DNA of 42,996 nt from Hadersleviella sp041745395 (GCA_041745395.1 JBGTIZ010000275.1:1-42996), one strand, 5' to 3'; shown: positions 14,584-23,996, counted from the stretch's first letter. Notes: generated by a model from the sequence alone, not told the origin. A program made the numbers and translations.

Positions 14584-15741
14584 ATGATAGTAGACCGACC
14601 TAAATTAGAACAGATGGAAATGGAAAATTTGGCACCGTATGCTTTAAAGAGTGCGGCGTCCCACGGCCGTGTGTACGCTGAGCATGAAAGCCAAACCCGC
14701 ACTGCCTTTCAGCGCGACCGCGACCGCATTATTCACACCACCGCCTTTCGTCGCCTCGAGTACAAGACCCAAGTGTTCGTCTTTTTTGAAGGTGACCATT
14801 ACCGTACGCGCCTAACCCATACGCTCGAAGTCGCCCAGCTTGGTCGTTCCTTGGCACGGGGCTTGGGCGCCAATGCTGATTTGACCGAAGCGATTTGCTT
14901 GGCGCATGATTTAGGCCATTCCCCGTTTGGTCACGCGGGGGAACACGCCCTGAATCGACTGATGGCTGAGCATGGGGGCTTTAATCATAATACCCAAAGT
15001 TATCGTGTGGTGACCAAATTGGAAACGCGCTACCCGGATTTTGCGGGTCTAAACCTGACCTATGAAACGCGGGAAGGCATGATTAAGCATGAAACGGATT
15101 ATGATGAGAGCGAGGCCACGGCCGTGGGATACAGCCCCGACACTCGCGCCTCGATCGAGGCCCAACTCGCCAACATGGCGGACGAAGCGGCCTATAATGC
15201 GCATGACCTCGAAGATGGCCTGCGGGCGGGCATGTTTGACTTGGCCGCGCTAGAAGAGCTAGAAATTTGGCGGGAACTGCGTCAACGCGTTGGCTGGACA
15301 TCTGGCCCCTTTAACTCGTTGCATCGGCACGCGCTGGTGCGGGAGCTGATTGGCTGGTCGGTGACAGATTTGGTGCAGGCCACGGCCGTGCGTATTGACA
15401 CCGCTAATCTCGATACGCCCGAAAAAATCCAGCGACACGACGCCAATATTGCGGGTTATTCGACCGACCTCCAGCCCCTTATCACCGACCTCAAAGCGTT
15501 CCTTCTGCAAAACATGTATCGTCATTATCGTCTTATACGCATGCAGGTCAAAGCGGAGCGATTTGTCTCTGACCTGTTCAACGCCTACATGCAAGACCCC
15601 GGCATGTTGCCGCCAGACACCAAAAAGCAGATCGAAGAACGCTCTGTGGCGCGAGTCGTGACGGACTACATCGCCGGCATGACCGACCGCTACGCGCTGG
15701 ATGAATGGGAACGGCTGTTCATGCCCTATATTCGACCGTAA
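14584..15741 (+). CDS. dgt: Deoxyguanosinetriphosphate triphosphohydrolase-like HD protein
   Basis: Metal-dependent HD hydrolase that splits dNTPs to nucleoside and triphosphate, keeping the dNTP pool in balance. The family's N-terminus is clear (LAPYALKSA, then TAFQRDRDRIIHTTAFRRLEYKTQVF with key blocks at 40-65), the first His is His79 in RLTHTLEV, and the HD pair is His108-Asp109 in CLAHDLGHSPFGH. The 385-residue length is normal. The frame is open to 14518, but those 22 codons come from dispersed repeat B; TGGAGA at about 14572 is a good ribosome site for the ATG at 14584. Whether it prefers dGTP is not visible. DinG follows on the same strand after 225 bases. Confidence 0.9.
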   Translation: MIVDRPKLEQMEMENLAPYALKSAASHGRVYAEHESQTRTAFQRDRDRIIHTTAFRRLEYKTQVFVFFEGDHYRTRLTHTLEVAQLGRSLARGLGANADLTEAICLAHDLGHSPFGHAGEHALNRLMAEHGGFNHNTQSYRVVTKLETRYPDFAGLNLTYETREGMIKHETDYDESEATAVGYSPDTRASIEAQLANMADEAAYNAHDLEDGLRAGMFDLAALEELEIWRELRQRVGWTSGPFNSLHRHALVRELIGWSVTDLVQATAVRIDTANLDTPEKIQRHDANIAGYSTDLQPLITDLKAFLLQNMYRHYRLIRMQVKAERFVSDLFNAYMQDPGMLPPDTKKQIEERSVARVVTDYIAGMTDRYALDEWERLFMPYIRP

Positions 15742-15807
15742 GCCTCTAGGCTGGTTAGCACGGCCGTGTGACGGTTATGGCTCATGTTGGGCATGCGCTT
15801 CCAAGTA

Positions 15808-15847
15808 GCTGACTGGCTGACTGGCTGACCGGCTGAACTGCTGACCA
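15808..15847. repeat. Octamer array, five units (GCTGACTG type)
   Basis: Units GCTGACTG, GCTGACTG, GCTGACCG, GCTGAACT and GCTGACCA. Period 8 rather than 7. The rest of the 225-base spacer holds three ACGGCCGT copies and the dinG promoter. A similar array is at 30744. Confidence 0.8.
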
Positions 15848-15911
15848 GCTATTTCCCACGGCCGTGTGACGCGCTTCATACGGCCGTTTTTATTCACAAA
15901 CCAAACAGATG

Positions 15912-15920
15912 TGCTACAAT
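15912..15920 (+). promoter_or_regulatory. Extended -10 promoter of dinG
   Basis: TGCTACAAT, an extended -10 (TGn before TACAAT), about 46 bases upstream of the dinG start. A weak -35 candidate TTCACA lies at 15894-15899 with a short spacing. Confidence 0.5.
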
Positions 15921-15966
15921 CTAAGCGTTCTATACACCCAGCCCACTCTCTAACCCACCAACTCTT

Positions 15967-18786
15967 ATGACCACCTACGCCTTTCTCGACCTCGAAACCA
16001 CGGGACTCGACCCCCGCACCAACAGCGTCATCGAAATTGCCATCATCCTGCTCGAAGATGGGGCCATCACCCACGAGTTCCAAAGCTTTGTGCGCCCCCA
16101 TATCCCCATCCCGCCCGAAGTAACCGACATCACGGGCATCACCGATGAGATGGTCGCCGACGCGCCCACTCTGTTTGCCCTGCGCACCGATATTCGCCGC
16201 CTGTTGGGGAATCACCCTATCGTGGGGCACAACGTGCAGTTTGATTTGAGCTTTTTGCAACAGGAGCAGTTGGGGGAGGCAAACACGGCCGTGGACACCA
16301 TCACCCTCGCCTCTATTTTGCTCCCCCGTGCTGGACAATACAGCCTCGAATACCTAGCCGACCACCTCATGCTAGCCATAGACGACAGCGGACAAGCCCA
16401 TCGCGCCCTGGCCGACGTCCTGCTCACGGCCGAGTTATTTCTGGAGCTGAGCCACCGCGCCAACCAGCTAGAGATCGGTATTCTGAGCGAAATTATCGAA
16501 ACGGGTAGCCGCGTTGGCTGGCCAGAAGCCATCTTTTTTGAAGACGCGCTCAAGGTTGCCGTGCGTAACAGCCTCGTCGCCAGCAAGCGACCCCGCCGAG
16601 GCAAAGAGTTCAAAGAGCTATACAAACCCGCCTCGGTCGAAGGGCAACAGCTTACCCCCAAAGAAAAAACCGAAACAATCCCCACGGATATTATCGTGGA
16701 TATGTTTGCTCCCACGGGCAACTTTGCCCAAGCGTTTGTGGGTTTTGAACAGCGTCCCCAACAGATAGAAATGGTCTCGGCCGTGGCTGAAGCGTTTAAT
16801 AACGGCCAGCATCTGCTCATCGAAGCGGGCACGGGCACGGGCAAAAGCGTGGGCTATTTGCTCCCCGCCGCTTTTTGGGCGGAACAAAATGGGCGGCGCG
16901 TCGTTATATCTACCAACACCATCAACTTGCAAGACCAGTTGGTTGACAAAGATATACCCGCCCTGCAAGAGATTTTGCCCTTCCAACTCAGGGCCACGGT
17001 GCGCAAAGGGCGGCGCAACTATGTTTGCACCCGCCTTTTTCAGCAGTGGCGGCATCGTGGGGTTAACGACCCCAGCGAAATGCCGCTTTATGCGCGTCTG
17101 CTGGTGTGGCTCCCCACCACGCAAACGGGCGACAAAGCGGAAATCGCCTTGCGCAGTTTTGACGAGCGGCTGGCGTGGGACAAACTGAGCGCGGAAAACG
17201 AGCTTTGCACGGGCGATACGTGTAAACAAAATCGCTGTCCGCGCTGGATGGCGCAACGCCGCGCCGAAAACGCGCACATTGTCATTGTTAATCACGCCCT
17301 CTTGCTGTCAGATTTAGCCAACGAGAATCACATTTTGCCCGAGTTTAAGGATTTGATTGTGGATGAGGCGCACCATTTGGAATCGGCCGTGACCAGCGGG
17401 CTAAGTTTTGAAGCGGACAAGCGCAGTATGGAGCGGACGCTGAACGACATCACCCGGCACAAGAGTGGCCTGCTGGATGAGTTAACGGGGCGGACAAATA
17501 TGATCAGCCCCACGCAACGGGACGCGCTGGATACGCTGGTCAACAAGGTACGCGCCACGGCCGAGTTGGCGGATAGTCGGGTGGAGGATTTCTTTACCAC
17601 GGTGCATTTTTTCTTGCAGGATTTTACACGTGGGGGTGGTCGTTTTGCGGAGCAGATTCGCTTGACCACGGCCGTGCGTGCCCAACCACTCTGGGACGAA
17701 GTCGCCAACAGTTGGGACAACCTGCACAAGCCGCTCCACGAAATGGTGCGCACCCTCGGCAAAATCGCCGACGCAACCGAGAAACTGACCGAGCATAACG
17801 AGATTGATGATGTGGAGCTAAGTGTGCAAAATGTGCTAACGGCGCAAAAAGGGTTAGAGGAGATGCGCACCACTTTGGATAACATCATCGCCTCGCCTGA
17901 CGATGGCTATATTTATTGGGCAGAAATTTTCAAAGACCGCCTGTCGCTCCACGCCGCGCCGCTTCATGTGGGGCCGCTGGTCGAGGAGTATGTGTTTCAT
18001 GAAAAAGAGACGGTTATCCTGACCTCGGCCACGATGCGCACCGCGCCCGCTTTTGGCGGCGAAACGCCCACGTTTAACTACATCCGCGACCGCTTAAATG
18101 CCACCGATGCGGATGAGTTGGCCTTGGGGTCGCCCTTTGATTACAAAGCGAACAGTTTGCTCTATCTGGTGAGTGACATGCCCGAACCGAATCAGCCTGG
18201 TTATCAGCGGTTGGTGGAACAGGTGATTGTGGACACGGCCGTGACTCTTGGCGGGCGTACCCTCGTCCTCTTCACTTCTTATGCCCAACTCCAGCAGACG
18301 GCGCAAGCCATCCGTCTGCCCCTGCAACAACAAGGCGTGACCATGCTGGCTCAGCTTCAGGGCAGTTCCCGCCAGCAACTGACGGCGCAATTCAAAAATC
18401 CCAAAGCCCGCGCCGTTCTGCTCGGCACGCGCTCTTTTTGGGAAGGGGTAGACGTGCCCGGGGACGCGCTTCAGGCCGTTATCTTGGTCAAAATCCCGTT
18501 TGATGTCCCTTCTGACCCCGTTTTTGCGGCGCGGTCAGAAACATTTGATAACAGCTTCCGCGATTATTCGATTCCCGAGGCGATTTTGCGCTGGCGGCAA
18601 GGGTTCGGGCGGCTTATTCGGCGCAAATCGGATGAAGGCGTGGTGCTGGTCTTAGATAAACGGGTGCTGTCCAAAAGCTACGGCCACGCCTTCACTGATT
18701 CCCTGCCTGATAGCACGACCATCCGCCAGCCCGCCAGCCGCGTACCCGAGCTACTCGTGCGCTGGTTTAACCGGGCGAGACAATGA
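15967..18786 (+). CDS. dinG: DinG-family iron-sulfur helicase fused to a DnaQ-like 3'-5' exonuclease
   Basis: 939 residues. The N-terminal DEDDh exonuclease domain (about 1-165) has Asp8 and Glu10 in DLETTGLD, GHNVQFD and HRALADV. The helicase domain (about 255-935) has the Walker A EAGTGTGKS (287-295), four cysteines spaced as in XPD-type iron-sulfur helicases (Cys354, 414, 419, 424), DEAH at 466-469 and the motif VI block WRQGFGRLIRR. Superfamily 2 helicases of this kind unwind DNA 5' to 3' and act in DNA repair or R-loop removal. The exonuclease-helicase fusion is like that of Gram-positive DinG. ATG at 15967 starts the exonuclease domain exactly; no ribosome site is evident. The stop codon lies beside a heptamer array. 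Confidence 0.92.
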   Translation: MTTYAFLDLETTGLDPRTNSVIEIAIILLEDGAITHEFQSFVRPHIPIPPEVTDITGITDEMVADAPTLFALRTDIRRLLGNHPIVGHNVQFDLSFLQQEQLGEANTAVDTITLASILLPRAGQYSLEYLADHLMLAIDDSGQAHRALADVLLTAELFLELSHRANQLEIGILSEIIETGSRVGWPEAIFFEDALKVAVRNSLVASKRPRRGKEFKELYKPASVEGQQLTPKEKTETIPTDIIVDMFAPTGNFAQAFVGFEQRPQQIEMVSAVAEAFNNGQHLLIEAGTGTGKSVGYLLPAAFWAEQNGRRVVISTNTINLQDQLVDKDIPALQEILPFQLRATVRKGRRNYVCTRLFQQWRHRGVNDPSEMPLYARLLVWLPTTQTGDKAEIALRSFDERLAWDKLSAENELCTGDTCKQNRCPRWMAQRRAENAHIVIVNHALLLSDLANENHILPEFKDLIVDEAHHLESAVTSGLSFEADKRSMERTLNDITRHKSGLLDELTGRTNMISPTQRDALDTLVNKVRATAELADSRVEDFFTTVHFFLQDFTRGGGRFAEQIRLTTAVRAQPLWDEVANSWDNLHKPLHEMVRTLGKIADATEKLTEHNEIDDVELSVQNVLTAQKGLEEMRTTLDNIIASPDDGYIYWAEIFKDRLSLHAAPLHVGPLVEEYVFHEKETVILTSATMRTAPAFGGETPTFNYIRDRLNATDADELALGSPFDYKANSLLYLVSDMPEPNQPGYQRLVEQVIVDTAVTLGGRTLVLFTSYAQLQQTAQAIRLPLQQQGVTMLAQLQGSSRQQLTAQFKNPKARAVLLGTRSFWEGVDVPGDALQAVILVKIPFDVPSDPVFAARSETFDNSFRDYSIPEAILRWRQGFGRLIRRKSDEGVVLVLDKRVLSKSYGHAFTDSLPDSTTIRQPASRVPELLVRWFNRARQ

Positions 18787-18812
18787 GCAATTAGCAATGA
18801 ACAATGAGCAAA
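18785..18812. repeat. Heptamer array at the dinG stop codon
   Basis: Units GAGCAAT, TAGCAAT, GAACAAT and GAGCAAA start within the TGA stop of dinG. Confidence 0.75.
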
Positions 18813-18833
18813 GGGTGTTCCTTTAACCCTGCA

Positions 18834-18861
18834 CCTTGAACCTTGAACCCTGAACCTTGCA
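18834..18861. repeat. Heptamer array, four units (CCTTGAA type)
   Basis: Units CCTTGAA, CCTTGAA, CCCTGAA and CCTTGCA, ending just before the ribosome site of the lipoprotein gene. Confidence 0.8.
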
Positions 18862-18875
18862 TGGGAGGATATAAA

Positions 18876-20042
18876 ATGAAACATACTTTATTAACGATTT
18901 GGCTGTTGTTGTTGTTGGCGTTGAGCGCGTGTGGGCCACCGCCGGGGTCGGCTCCTATGCCGAGTGAGCCAGATGGGGGAGAAGACACGGCCGTGTCTGA
19001 CCCCACGCCGGAACCAAGCGAACCAAGCGAACCCGAATTTGATACGCATCCGGCGACGATTAACGATTTTGAAATCCTGATTCTGGAATCATTCCCAGTT
19101 CAGGTCAATGTCAACGTGACGGGCATGCTCAACGGCGGTTGCTCCGAACTGGGCGAGGTGCGCGTGGTGCAGACAGACAGCACGTTTAGCATCGAGATTG
19201 ACGAAGTAACCGAGTTGAACGTTGCTTGTACAATGGCTCTTGTGCCTTTTGCCGAAGTTGTCTCGCTCCCTGTGGACGGTTTGGCGGCTGGCGAATATAG
19301 CGTCATGGTCAATGGCTCTGAGCCGCAACGCTTCACGTTGGACATGGACAACAGCTTGTCTGCTGACCCTGCCGAACCAGTGAGTACAGGGCAGGCTTAT
19401 ATCACGGCCGTGACCATCACCACCGTAGATGAGACCAACGGTCGGGCAACCGTGCAAATTCAGGGCGACCTCTCCAACGGCTGTACCGCCATTGATGACA
19501 TCGTGGTCACTGGCCCCGAAGATAACACCTTCACGGCTGAGATTATCACCAGCCAACCCGCTGACCTCATGTGTACGGAAGCCCTCGTGCCCTTTACCCA
19601 AACCATCGTTCTCGAGGATTTGATGGCTTTACAGCCTGGGGAATACCGCGTGTTGGTTGGCGGTGTGTCGGCCACGTTCCAGCTAGGTGGTGAGGACAAT
19701 TTGGGCGAGCAGTCTGCCCAGCCAGAATCGAAGTACGAGCGTGCGCCCGTGAGTAGGGTGACGCTGACTGTGGATGAAACCAGTCGCATTGCCTCTATCG
19801 TGGTTCGTGGCGAATTGCCCGATGGCTGTGAAGGAGTCGCCCCTGACCCAGCGGGTATTATGCTGGTGGGTGAGAATGAACTGCGGCTGGATGTGGTGCG
19901 CACCAAGCCAGAAGGGGTGATGTGCCCTATGGTTATCACGCCGTACGATAAGCTCATCACGGTTGATGTTTCTACGCTGGCTCCTGGTGAGTATACGCTG
20001 ACGGTGAATGGAACCACGGCCGTGTTGACGGTCAATAAATAA
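18876..20042 (+). CDS. Lipoprotein with three tandem cysteine-paired beta domains, function unknown
   Basis: 388 residues. The signal peptide ends in a lipobox (LALSAC, lipid on Cys19). After a Pro/Glu-rich linker there are three tandem repeats of about 100 residues, each with the pattern G-(M/D/E)-L-(N/S/P)-(G/N/D)-GC near the start, a Met/Ala-rich site with a second cysteine (VACTMALVPF, LMCTEALVPF, VMCPMVITPY) and a closing stretch GEY followed by VNG or VGG. The cysteine pair in each repeat probably forms a disulfide, in an Ig-like or similar beta domain. GGGAGGAT at 18863 supports the ATG at 18876; the frame's upstream extension is a heptamer array. Expected on the outer face of the membrane. 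Confidence 0.82.
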   Translation: MKHTLLTIWLLLLLALSACGPPPGSAPMPSEPDGGEDTAVSDPTPEPSEPSEPEFDTHPATINDFEILILESFPVQVNVNVTGMLNGGCSELGEVRVVQTDSTFSIEIDEVTELNVACTMALVPFAEVVSLPVDGLAAGEYSVMVNGSEPQRFTLDMDNSLSADPAEPVSTGQAYITAVTITTVDETNGRATVQIQGDLSNGCTAIDDIVVTGPEDNTFTAEIITSQPADLMCTEALVPFTQTIVLEDLMALQPGEYRVLVGGVSATFQLGGEDNLGEQSAQPESKYERAPVSRVTLTVDETSRIASIVVRGELPDGCEGVAPDPAGIMLVGENELRLDVVRTKPEGVMCPMVITPYDKLITVDVSTLAPGEYTLTVNGTTAVLTVNK

Positions 20043-20061
20043 AACCACCTACCCCACAAAG

Positions 20062-20100
20062 CAAAAGGCCGAACATTCATGTTGAATGTTCGGCCTTTTT
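20062..20100. terminator. Bidirectional terminator between convergent genes
   Basis: AAAAGGCCGAACATTCA pairs with TGAATGTTCGGCCTTTT around a 3-base loop, with A and T runs on the two sides. It separates the lipoprotein gene (+) from der (-). Confidence 0.92.
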
Positions 20101-20101
20101 T

Positions 20102-20129
20102 CTTCCTTCTGCTTTCTTACTTCTTCTTG
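20102..20129. repeat. Heptamer array across the der stop codon
   Basis: Units CTTCCTT, CTGCTTT, CTTACTT and CTTCTTG overlap the end of der and encode its final Lys residues on the minus strand. Confidence 0.6.
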
Positions 20130-21496
20130 TCTTCCTCTTCTCGCCCACGTAGGAAAATCCGAATGGGCGTGCCGGGGAACGTGTAATACTCCCGTAGCTG
20201 ATTTTCCAAAAACCGCTCATAAGTGAAATGAATCAGCGACGGTTTATTCACAAAAAAGACAAACGTGGGCGGAGCGACGGTCACTTGCGTCACATAAAAA
20301 ATCTTGACTGGTTGTCCCTTGCGCGTCGGTGGCGGCGTCTTGCCCAACACCTCGCGCAAAAAGCGGTTCAACTCACCCGTCGAAATGCGCCGATAGCGAG
20401 CTTCATTCACTTCCACGGCCGTTTCAAAAATTTTGGCCGTGCGCTGACCCGTTTTGGCCGAAATAAAGAGGATGGGCACATAGGGCAAAAAGTTTAGCTC
20501 ACGGCGCAGATGTTCGGTGAACGTCTGCATCGTGTACGAATCCTTATCAATGGCGTCCCATTTATTGACCAGCACAATCATGCCCGCTGATTCATCTTTC
20601 ATCATGCCCGCGATATGCTGGTCTTGTGCCGTAATGCCTTCGACAGCATCTATCAGCAACAAGCCAATGTCGGCGCGACGCAGGGCGCGCAGGGCACGCA
20701 GGACGCTGTATTTTTCGACCCCAGGGTCAATTTTGCCCCGCCGCCGAATCCCAGCCGTGTCAATGAGGGTGAATTTTTGGCCGTGCCATGTCAGATCCGT
20801 GTCAATGGCGTCGCGGGTTGTGCCCGCGATAGGGCTGACAATGACCCGCTCTTGCCCAATCAGGCGGTTGAACAGGGTGGATTTACCCGCGTTGGGCTTG
20901 CCCAGAATAGCGACCTGAATAATATCTTCGTCGCGTTTGTCGTCTTCTTCGTTGTACTCGGGTAAGTGGGCGACTACTTCGTCGAGTAGGTCGCCTGTTC
21001 CACGGCCGTGTAACGCCGAAAGCGGATACACCTCACCCAAAGCCAACTCGTAAAATTCAAACGCATCGTTCTTTTTGCTGATGATATCATCCAGCTTATT
21101 GGCCGCCACCAGCAGAGGCTTCTTGGATTGGCGCAAAATATTGGCCACCTCACGGTCGGCGGCGGTCAGGCCAGCACGGCCGTCCACCACCTGCACAATC
21201 ACGTCCGCATCCTGAATAGCGATCTGCGCTTGAAGCCGAATGGCCTCCAAATAGCGGTCGGAATCTTCAGAAAGCGGCTCGGTGTGCCACCCTTCCAAAA
21301 GCTCAATACCACCTGTATCTACCACGGTGAAAACCGTGCCAATCCATTCGGCATCAGCATACAAACGGTCACGGGTTGTGCCCGCGACTTCGGAAACAAC
21401 GGCCAGCCGCTTGCCGACCAGCCGATTAAACAGCGTTGACTTGCCGACATTGGGTCGGCCCACGAGGGCAACTAACCCTTTACGTTTCTGGCTCAT
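20117..21496 (-). CDS. der: Ribosome biogenesis GTPase Der (EngA)
   Basis: A double GTPase needed to mature the 50S subunit. Two G domains in tandem: first P-loop GRPNVGKS (13-20) and second GKPNAGKS (199-206), each with DTGG or DTAG and NKxD motifs (NKLD, NKWD), followed by the C-terminal KH-like domain (about 350-450). 459 residues, normal size. The frame is open to a TTG at 21520, but ATG at 21496 has a strong AAGGAG about 10 bases upstream and starts the G domain properly. Its ATG overlaps the cdaR stop (ATGA), so translation is probably coupled to the c-di-AMP genes upstream. The last residues are acidic/Lys-rich and come from a heptamer array. Confidence 0.95.
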   Translation of the reverse strand: MSQKRKGLVALVGRPNVGKSTLFNRLVGKRLAVVSEVAGTTRDRLYADAEWIGTVFTVVDTGGIELLEGWHTEPLSEDSDRYLEAIRLQAQIAIQDADVIVQVVDGRAGLTAADREVANILRQSKKPLLVAANKLDDIISKKNDAFEFYELALGEVYPLSALHGRGTGDLLDEVVAHLPEYNEEDDKRDEDIIQVAILGKPNAGKSTLFNRLIGQERVIVSPIAGTTRDAIDTDLTWHGQKFTLIDTAGIRRRGKIDPGVEKYSVLRALRALRRADIGLLLIDAVEGITAQDQHIAGMMKDESAGMIVLVNKWDAIDKDSYTMQTFTEHLRRELNFLPYVPILFISAKTGQRTAKIFETAVEVNEARYRRISTGELNRFLREVLGKTPPPTRKGQPVKIFYVTQVTVAPPTFVFFVNKPSLIHFTYERFLENQLREYYTFPGTPIRIFLRGREEEDKKK

Positions 21497-22953
21497 ATGA
21501 AACAATCTCCTTCGTAACAAACCTGATTGACAGGCATAGGTTTTATTTTGTAATACAAACGATTTAGATTTGGCCGAGTTCTACCGAAGATGTGGCTTGC
21601 CAAATAATTATCTAACTTGTTAGGCTTGACCATGCTGAGGGGCGTGTGGTGGGGGAGGTTGTCCACGGCCTTGGGTAACACCGACGGTACAAACGACTCC
21701 GTATCCGTCACTGGAACCGTCGTCGTCAACCTATTCGTATCCGTTAACGTCACCGACTCCGTAATCAAGACCGTCACGAACTCCGGCTGATACGACCGTA
21801 CCTCCACATCATTGGCTAGCACCTGCACCAACGGCGTTACTGTATGTGTCCCTATCTCTAAATCCAATAAATCAACCGTGACCGACACATCATCTTCAGT
21901 CACCGTATCCAATACAGGCAATGGCCCAAATAAGAAAATTGTCAACTGCGGCGGGTCAAGTATCGCCTCCAAGCCTTCGTCCAAAGCCCGCACTTCCACT
22001 ATTTTACGTATCACACTTGTGGTCAGAATCGGTTCAATCTCAAACGAGGCCAACACGGGCTGAACCTCCGCCAACTCTACCCCATCTGGCAAAACCAGCG
22101 TTACTCTTTGCTCAAACGACGCATTCAACCCCGTGATATCCACTTCTTCCGTCGGAATAAAACCGAGATTTTCTAAGGCCGCTGGGGAGCCAGAAACCAA
22201 CACGCTCTGCGGCTCCGCCGAGACCTGCAATAGCCGATACCCCAAAGCCGGCTCCCCTAACCAATTCAAAATAACTGGGACTTCGGCGATTCCTTCCACC
22301 TCAACCAAAGGAACCATGACGGTCACTTCATCAGCACCCAATTCTAAGCCACTCGTCGAAAGCACATTCCCATTCCGGTCATAAAAGACAGGACGGCGCG
22401 ATGTTGACATCTCTGTGCGAATGCCATCAATAAAAATTGTTAATTCGGCTCGCGCAATCTGGTTCACCCGGGACTCTGGCCCAGAAACCAAAATCGTGGC
22501 CGGTTCGACCACAGGCGTCCCCACCGCACGGCCGCGAGCTGGTTCTCCCCGCAAAATCACTTCTACGGGAATGGTGCGGTCAATAACTTGTTCTGCTACC
22601 ACCCGCGTCGACTGCGGCTCTTGTAAGATAATTCGCACCCGCTCCACCAATGACCGTACTTCAATGGTTGCCACAGATTCGCCCCACGGTACAGAAGACA
22701 AATCGATATACGCCTCAAAATCCTGATTGGTCAGCGGCGTGAGAATAGATTGTGGCGCTTCCACAAAGACGCGCACCGTGTCATCATCCACAGACACACT
22801 GCCCTCGGCGGGCAACACCCCGCGCGTCTCCACGGGCAAGAGCAGGGATTTAGTACTCACTGGGTCACTAGCCTGAATAGCCACAAACCAAATAACCAAA
22901 GCAATGGTAAAAGCAAATAGCAGGGTCAGAATTTGAGAGAAAAAATGCTTCAT
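21493..22953 (-). CDS. cdaR: YbbR-domain protein, CdaA partner CdaR
   Basis: 486 residues: an N-terminal membrane segment (about 8-28) followed by about four YbbR domains (30-390) outside the membrane. In Firmicutes the equivalent protein binds and modulates the diadenylate cyclase CdaA, whose gene lies just upstream (5 bases between). The last about 85 residues are unlike the rest: a Thr/Asp/Val linker, then a basic tail with two cysteines ending EGDCFI. That tail is encoded by the region holding the ribosome site of der, which overlaps it by 4 bases. Either the tail is a real extension or an older stop codon has been lost. There is no glmM after it, as would be common in Firmicutes. Confidence 0.87.
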   Translation of the reverse strand: MKHFFSQILTLLFAFTIALVIWFVAIQASDPVSTKSLLLPVETRGVLPAEGSVSVDDDTVRVFVEAPQSILTPLTNQDFEAYIDLSSVPWGESVATIEVRSLVERVRIILQEPQSTRVVAEQVIDRTIPVEVILRGEPARGRAVGTPVVEPATILVSGPESRVNQIARAELTIFIDGIRTEMSTSRRPVFYDRNGNVLSTSGLELGADEVTVMVPLVEVEGIAEVPVILNWLGEPALGYRLLQVSAEPQSVLVSGSPAALENLGFIPTEEVDITGLNASFEQRVTLVLPDGVELAEVQPVLASFEIEPILTTSVIRKIVEVRALDEGLEAILDPPQLTIFLFGPLPVLDTVTEDDVSVTVDLLDLEIGTHTVTPLVQVLANDVEVRSYQPEFVTVLITESVTLTDTNRLTTTVPVTDTESFVPSVLPKAVDNLPHHTPLSMVKPNKLDNYLASHIFGRTRPNLNRLYYKIKPMPVNQVCYEGDCFI

Positions 22954-22958
22954 GTCAT

Positions 22959-23792
22959 CTACTCGCTTTGGCTACTGCTACTGCGCTTTTTTTTACCACG
23001 CCCTTTTTGTAGAAGAGACAGCAAAATTTTGTCCAATTGGTCTGGATTCTGACGGCGTAAAATACGGCCATTGTGGGCAATCGCAATGTGACCCGTTTCT
23101 TCAGACACAATCAGCACCACCGCATCGCTCACTTCGCTAATCCCTAACCCAGCGCGGTGGCGTAAGCCCAACTGTCGGTCAGATAGATTACTCGTAGACA
23201 AAGGCATCACACAAGCCGACGCCGCCAATAAGTTACCCTGAACAATGACGGCGCCATCATGCAACTCTGTGTTTTTGTTAAAAATGGTCAGAAGTAATTC
23301 TGGTGAAGGAACCGCATTTAAGACAACACCGGTGTCAACATATTCTCGCAGACCCGTTTCCTGTTCAAACACGATAAGTGCCCCATGCCGCCGCTGAGAT
23401 AAACGGCGACAGGCAATCGTGACGGCTTGAATCATCGGGTCTACATTTTCTCGTTGCCATAAGCGAAAAACAGAGCCAGCCCCGCCTAAGCGTTCCAATG
23501 CCCGCCGTAGTTCGGGCTGAAAAATAACGGGAATGGCTAACAGCAGAGCGGGCAAGGATGTGTTGAACAGCCAGTTGAGTGCGGGAAAGCGCAGAGGCGT
23601 CAGCGCAAAAATAAAAAAACTAATCACTACGATGAAAAAAAAGCCGCGCGCTACCTGCATGGCTCGTGTGCCGCGCAAGACTTGCATCAGCCCAAACAGG
23701 ATGAGCGTGACCAGCAGAATGTCAAGCATACTGCTTAGGGTAAATAGGTTTTCCAAATAATAGGTGATTTCTTCACCAGAAATGATTTCCAT
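22959..23792 (-). CDS. cdaA: Diadenylate cyclase CdaA (DisA_N domain)
   Basis: Makes cyclic di-AMP from two ATP at the membrane. The 277-residue protein has three hydrophobic segments (about 22-38, 48-64, 70-92) and a DAC domain from about 100 to 255. The catalytic motifs are intact: DGA at 179-181 in ELHDGAVIV and RHR at 211-213 in GLRHRAGLGISE. The C-terminal end is Lys/Ser-rich. cdaR and der follow closely, forming one operon. A TACAAT hexamer lies upstream at 23908 on the minus strand. c-di-AMP normally controls potassium and osmolyte transport and wall stress, which suits its neighbourhood of envelope genes. Confidence 0.95.
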   Translation of the reverse strand: MEIISGEEITYYLENLFTLSSMLDILLVTLILFGLMQVLRGTRAMQVARGFFFIVVISFFIFALTPLRFPALNWLFNTSLPALLLAIPVIFQPELRRALERLGGAGSVFRLWQRENVDPMIQAVTIACRRLSQRRHGALIVFEQETGLREYVDTGVVLNAVPSPELLLTIFNKNTELHDGAVIVQGNLLAASACVMPLSTSNLSDRQLGLRHRAGLGISEVSDAVVLIVSEETGHIAIAHNGRILRRQNPDQLDKILLSLLQKGRGKKKRSSSSQSE

Positions 23793-23907
23793 GCTTTGAT
23801 GCGTTGGGTAATGGTGGTTGGCGTGAAAATGCAGACAACAAGCAGATATGGCGCACAGTTTAACCGTTTGATGGGCTAAATTGCAGACAGGTTAAAAGCC
23901 TTTTTTG

Positions 23908-23913
23908 ATTGTA
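23908..23913 (-). promoter_or_regulatory. Possible -10 element of the cdaA-cdaR-der operon
   Basis: On the minus strand TACAAT is preceded, 19 bases earlier, by TTGGCA. About 115 bases separate it from the cdaA start. Spacer 23793-23996 otherwise holds one ACGGCCGT palindrome near 23970 and nothing gene-like. Confidence 0.4.
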
Positions 23914-23996
23914 CCGTAAGGGGGGAAAGACCTGCCAACAGGGATGGCAAGCCTTAAGCAAGCGGCACACGGCCGTGGTAAGCGTGTGGCTGAGTT

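Noticed and set aside
21497..21520. TTG start of der
   Set aside because: ATG at 21496 has a strong ribosome site and directly precedes the G domain.
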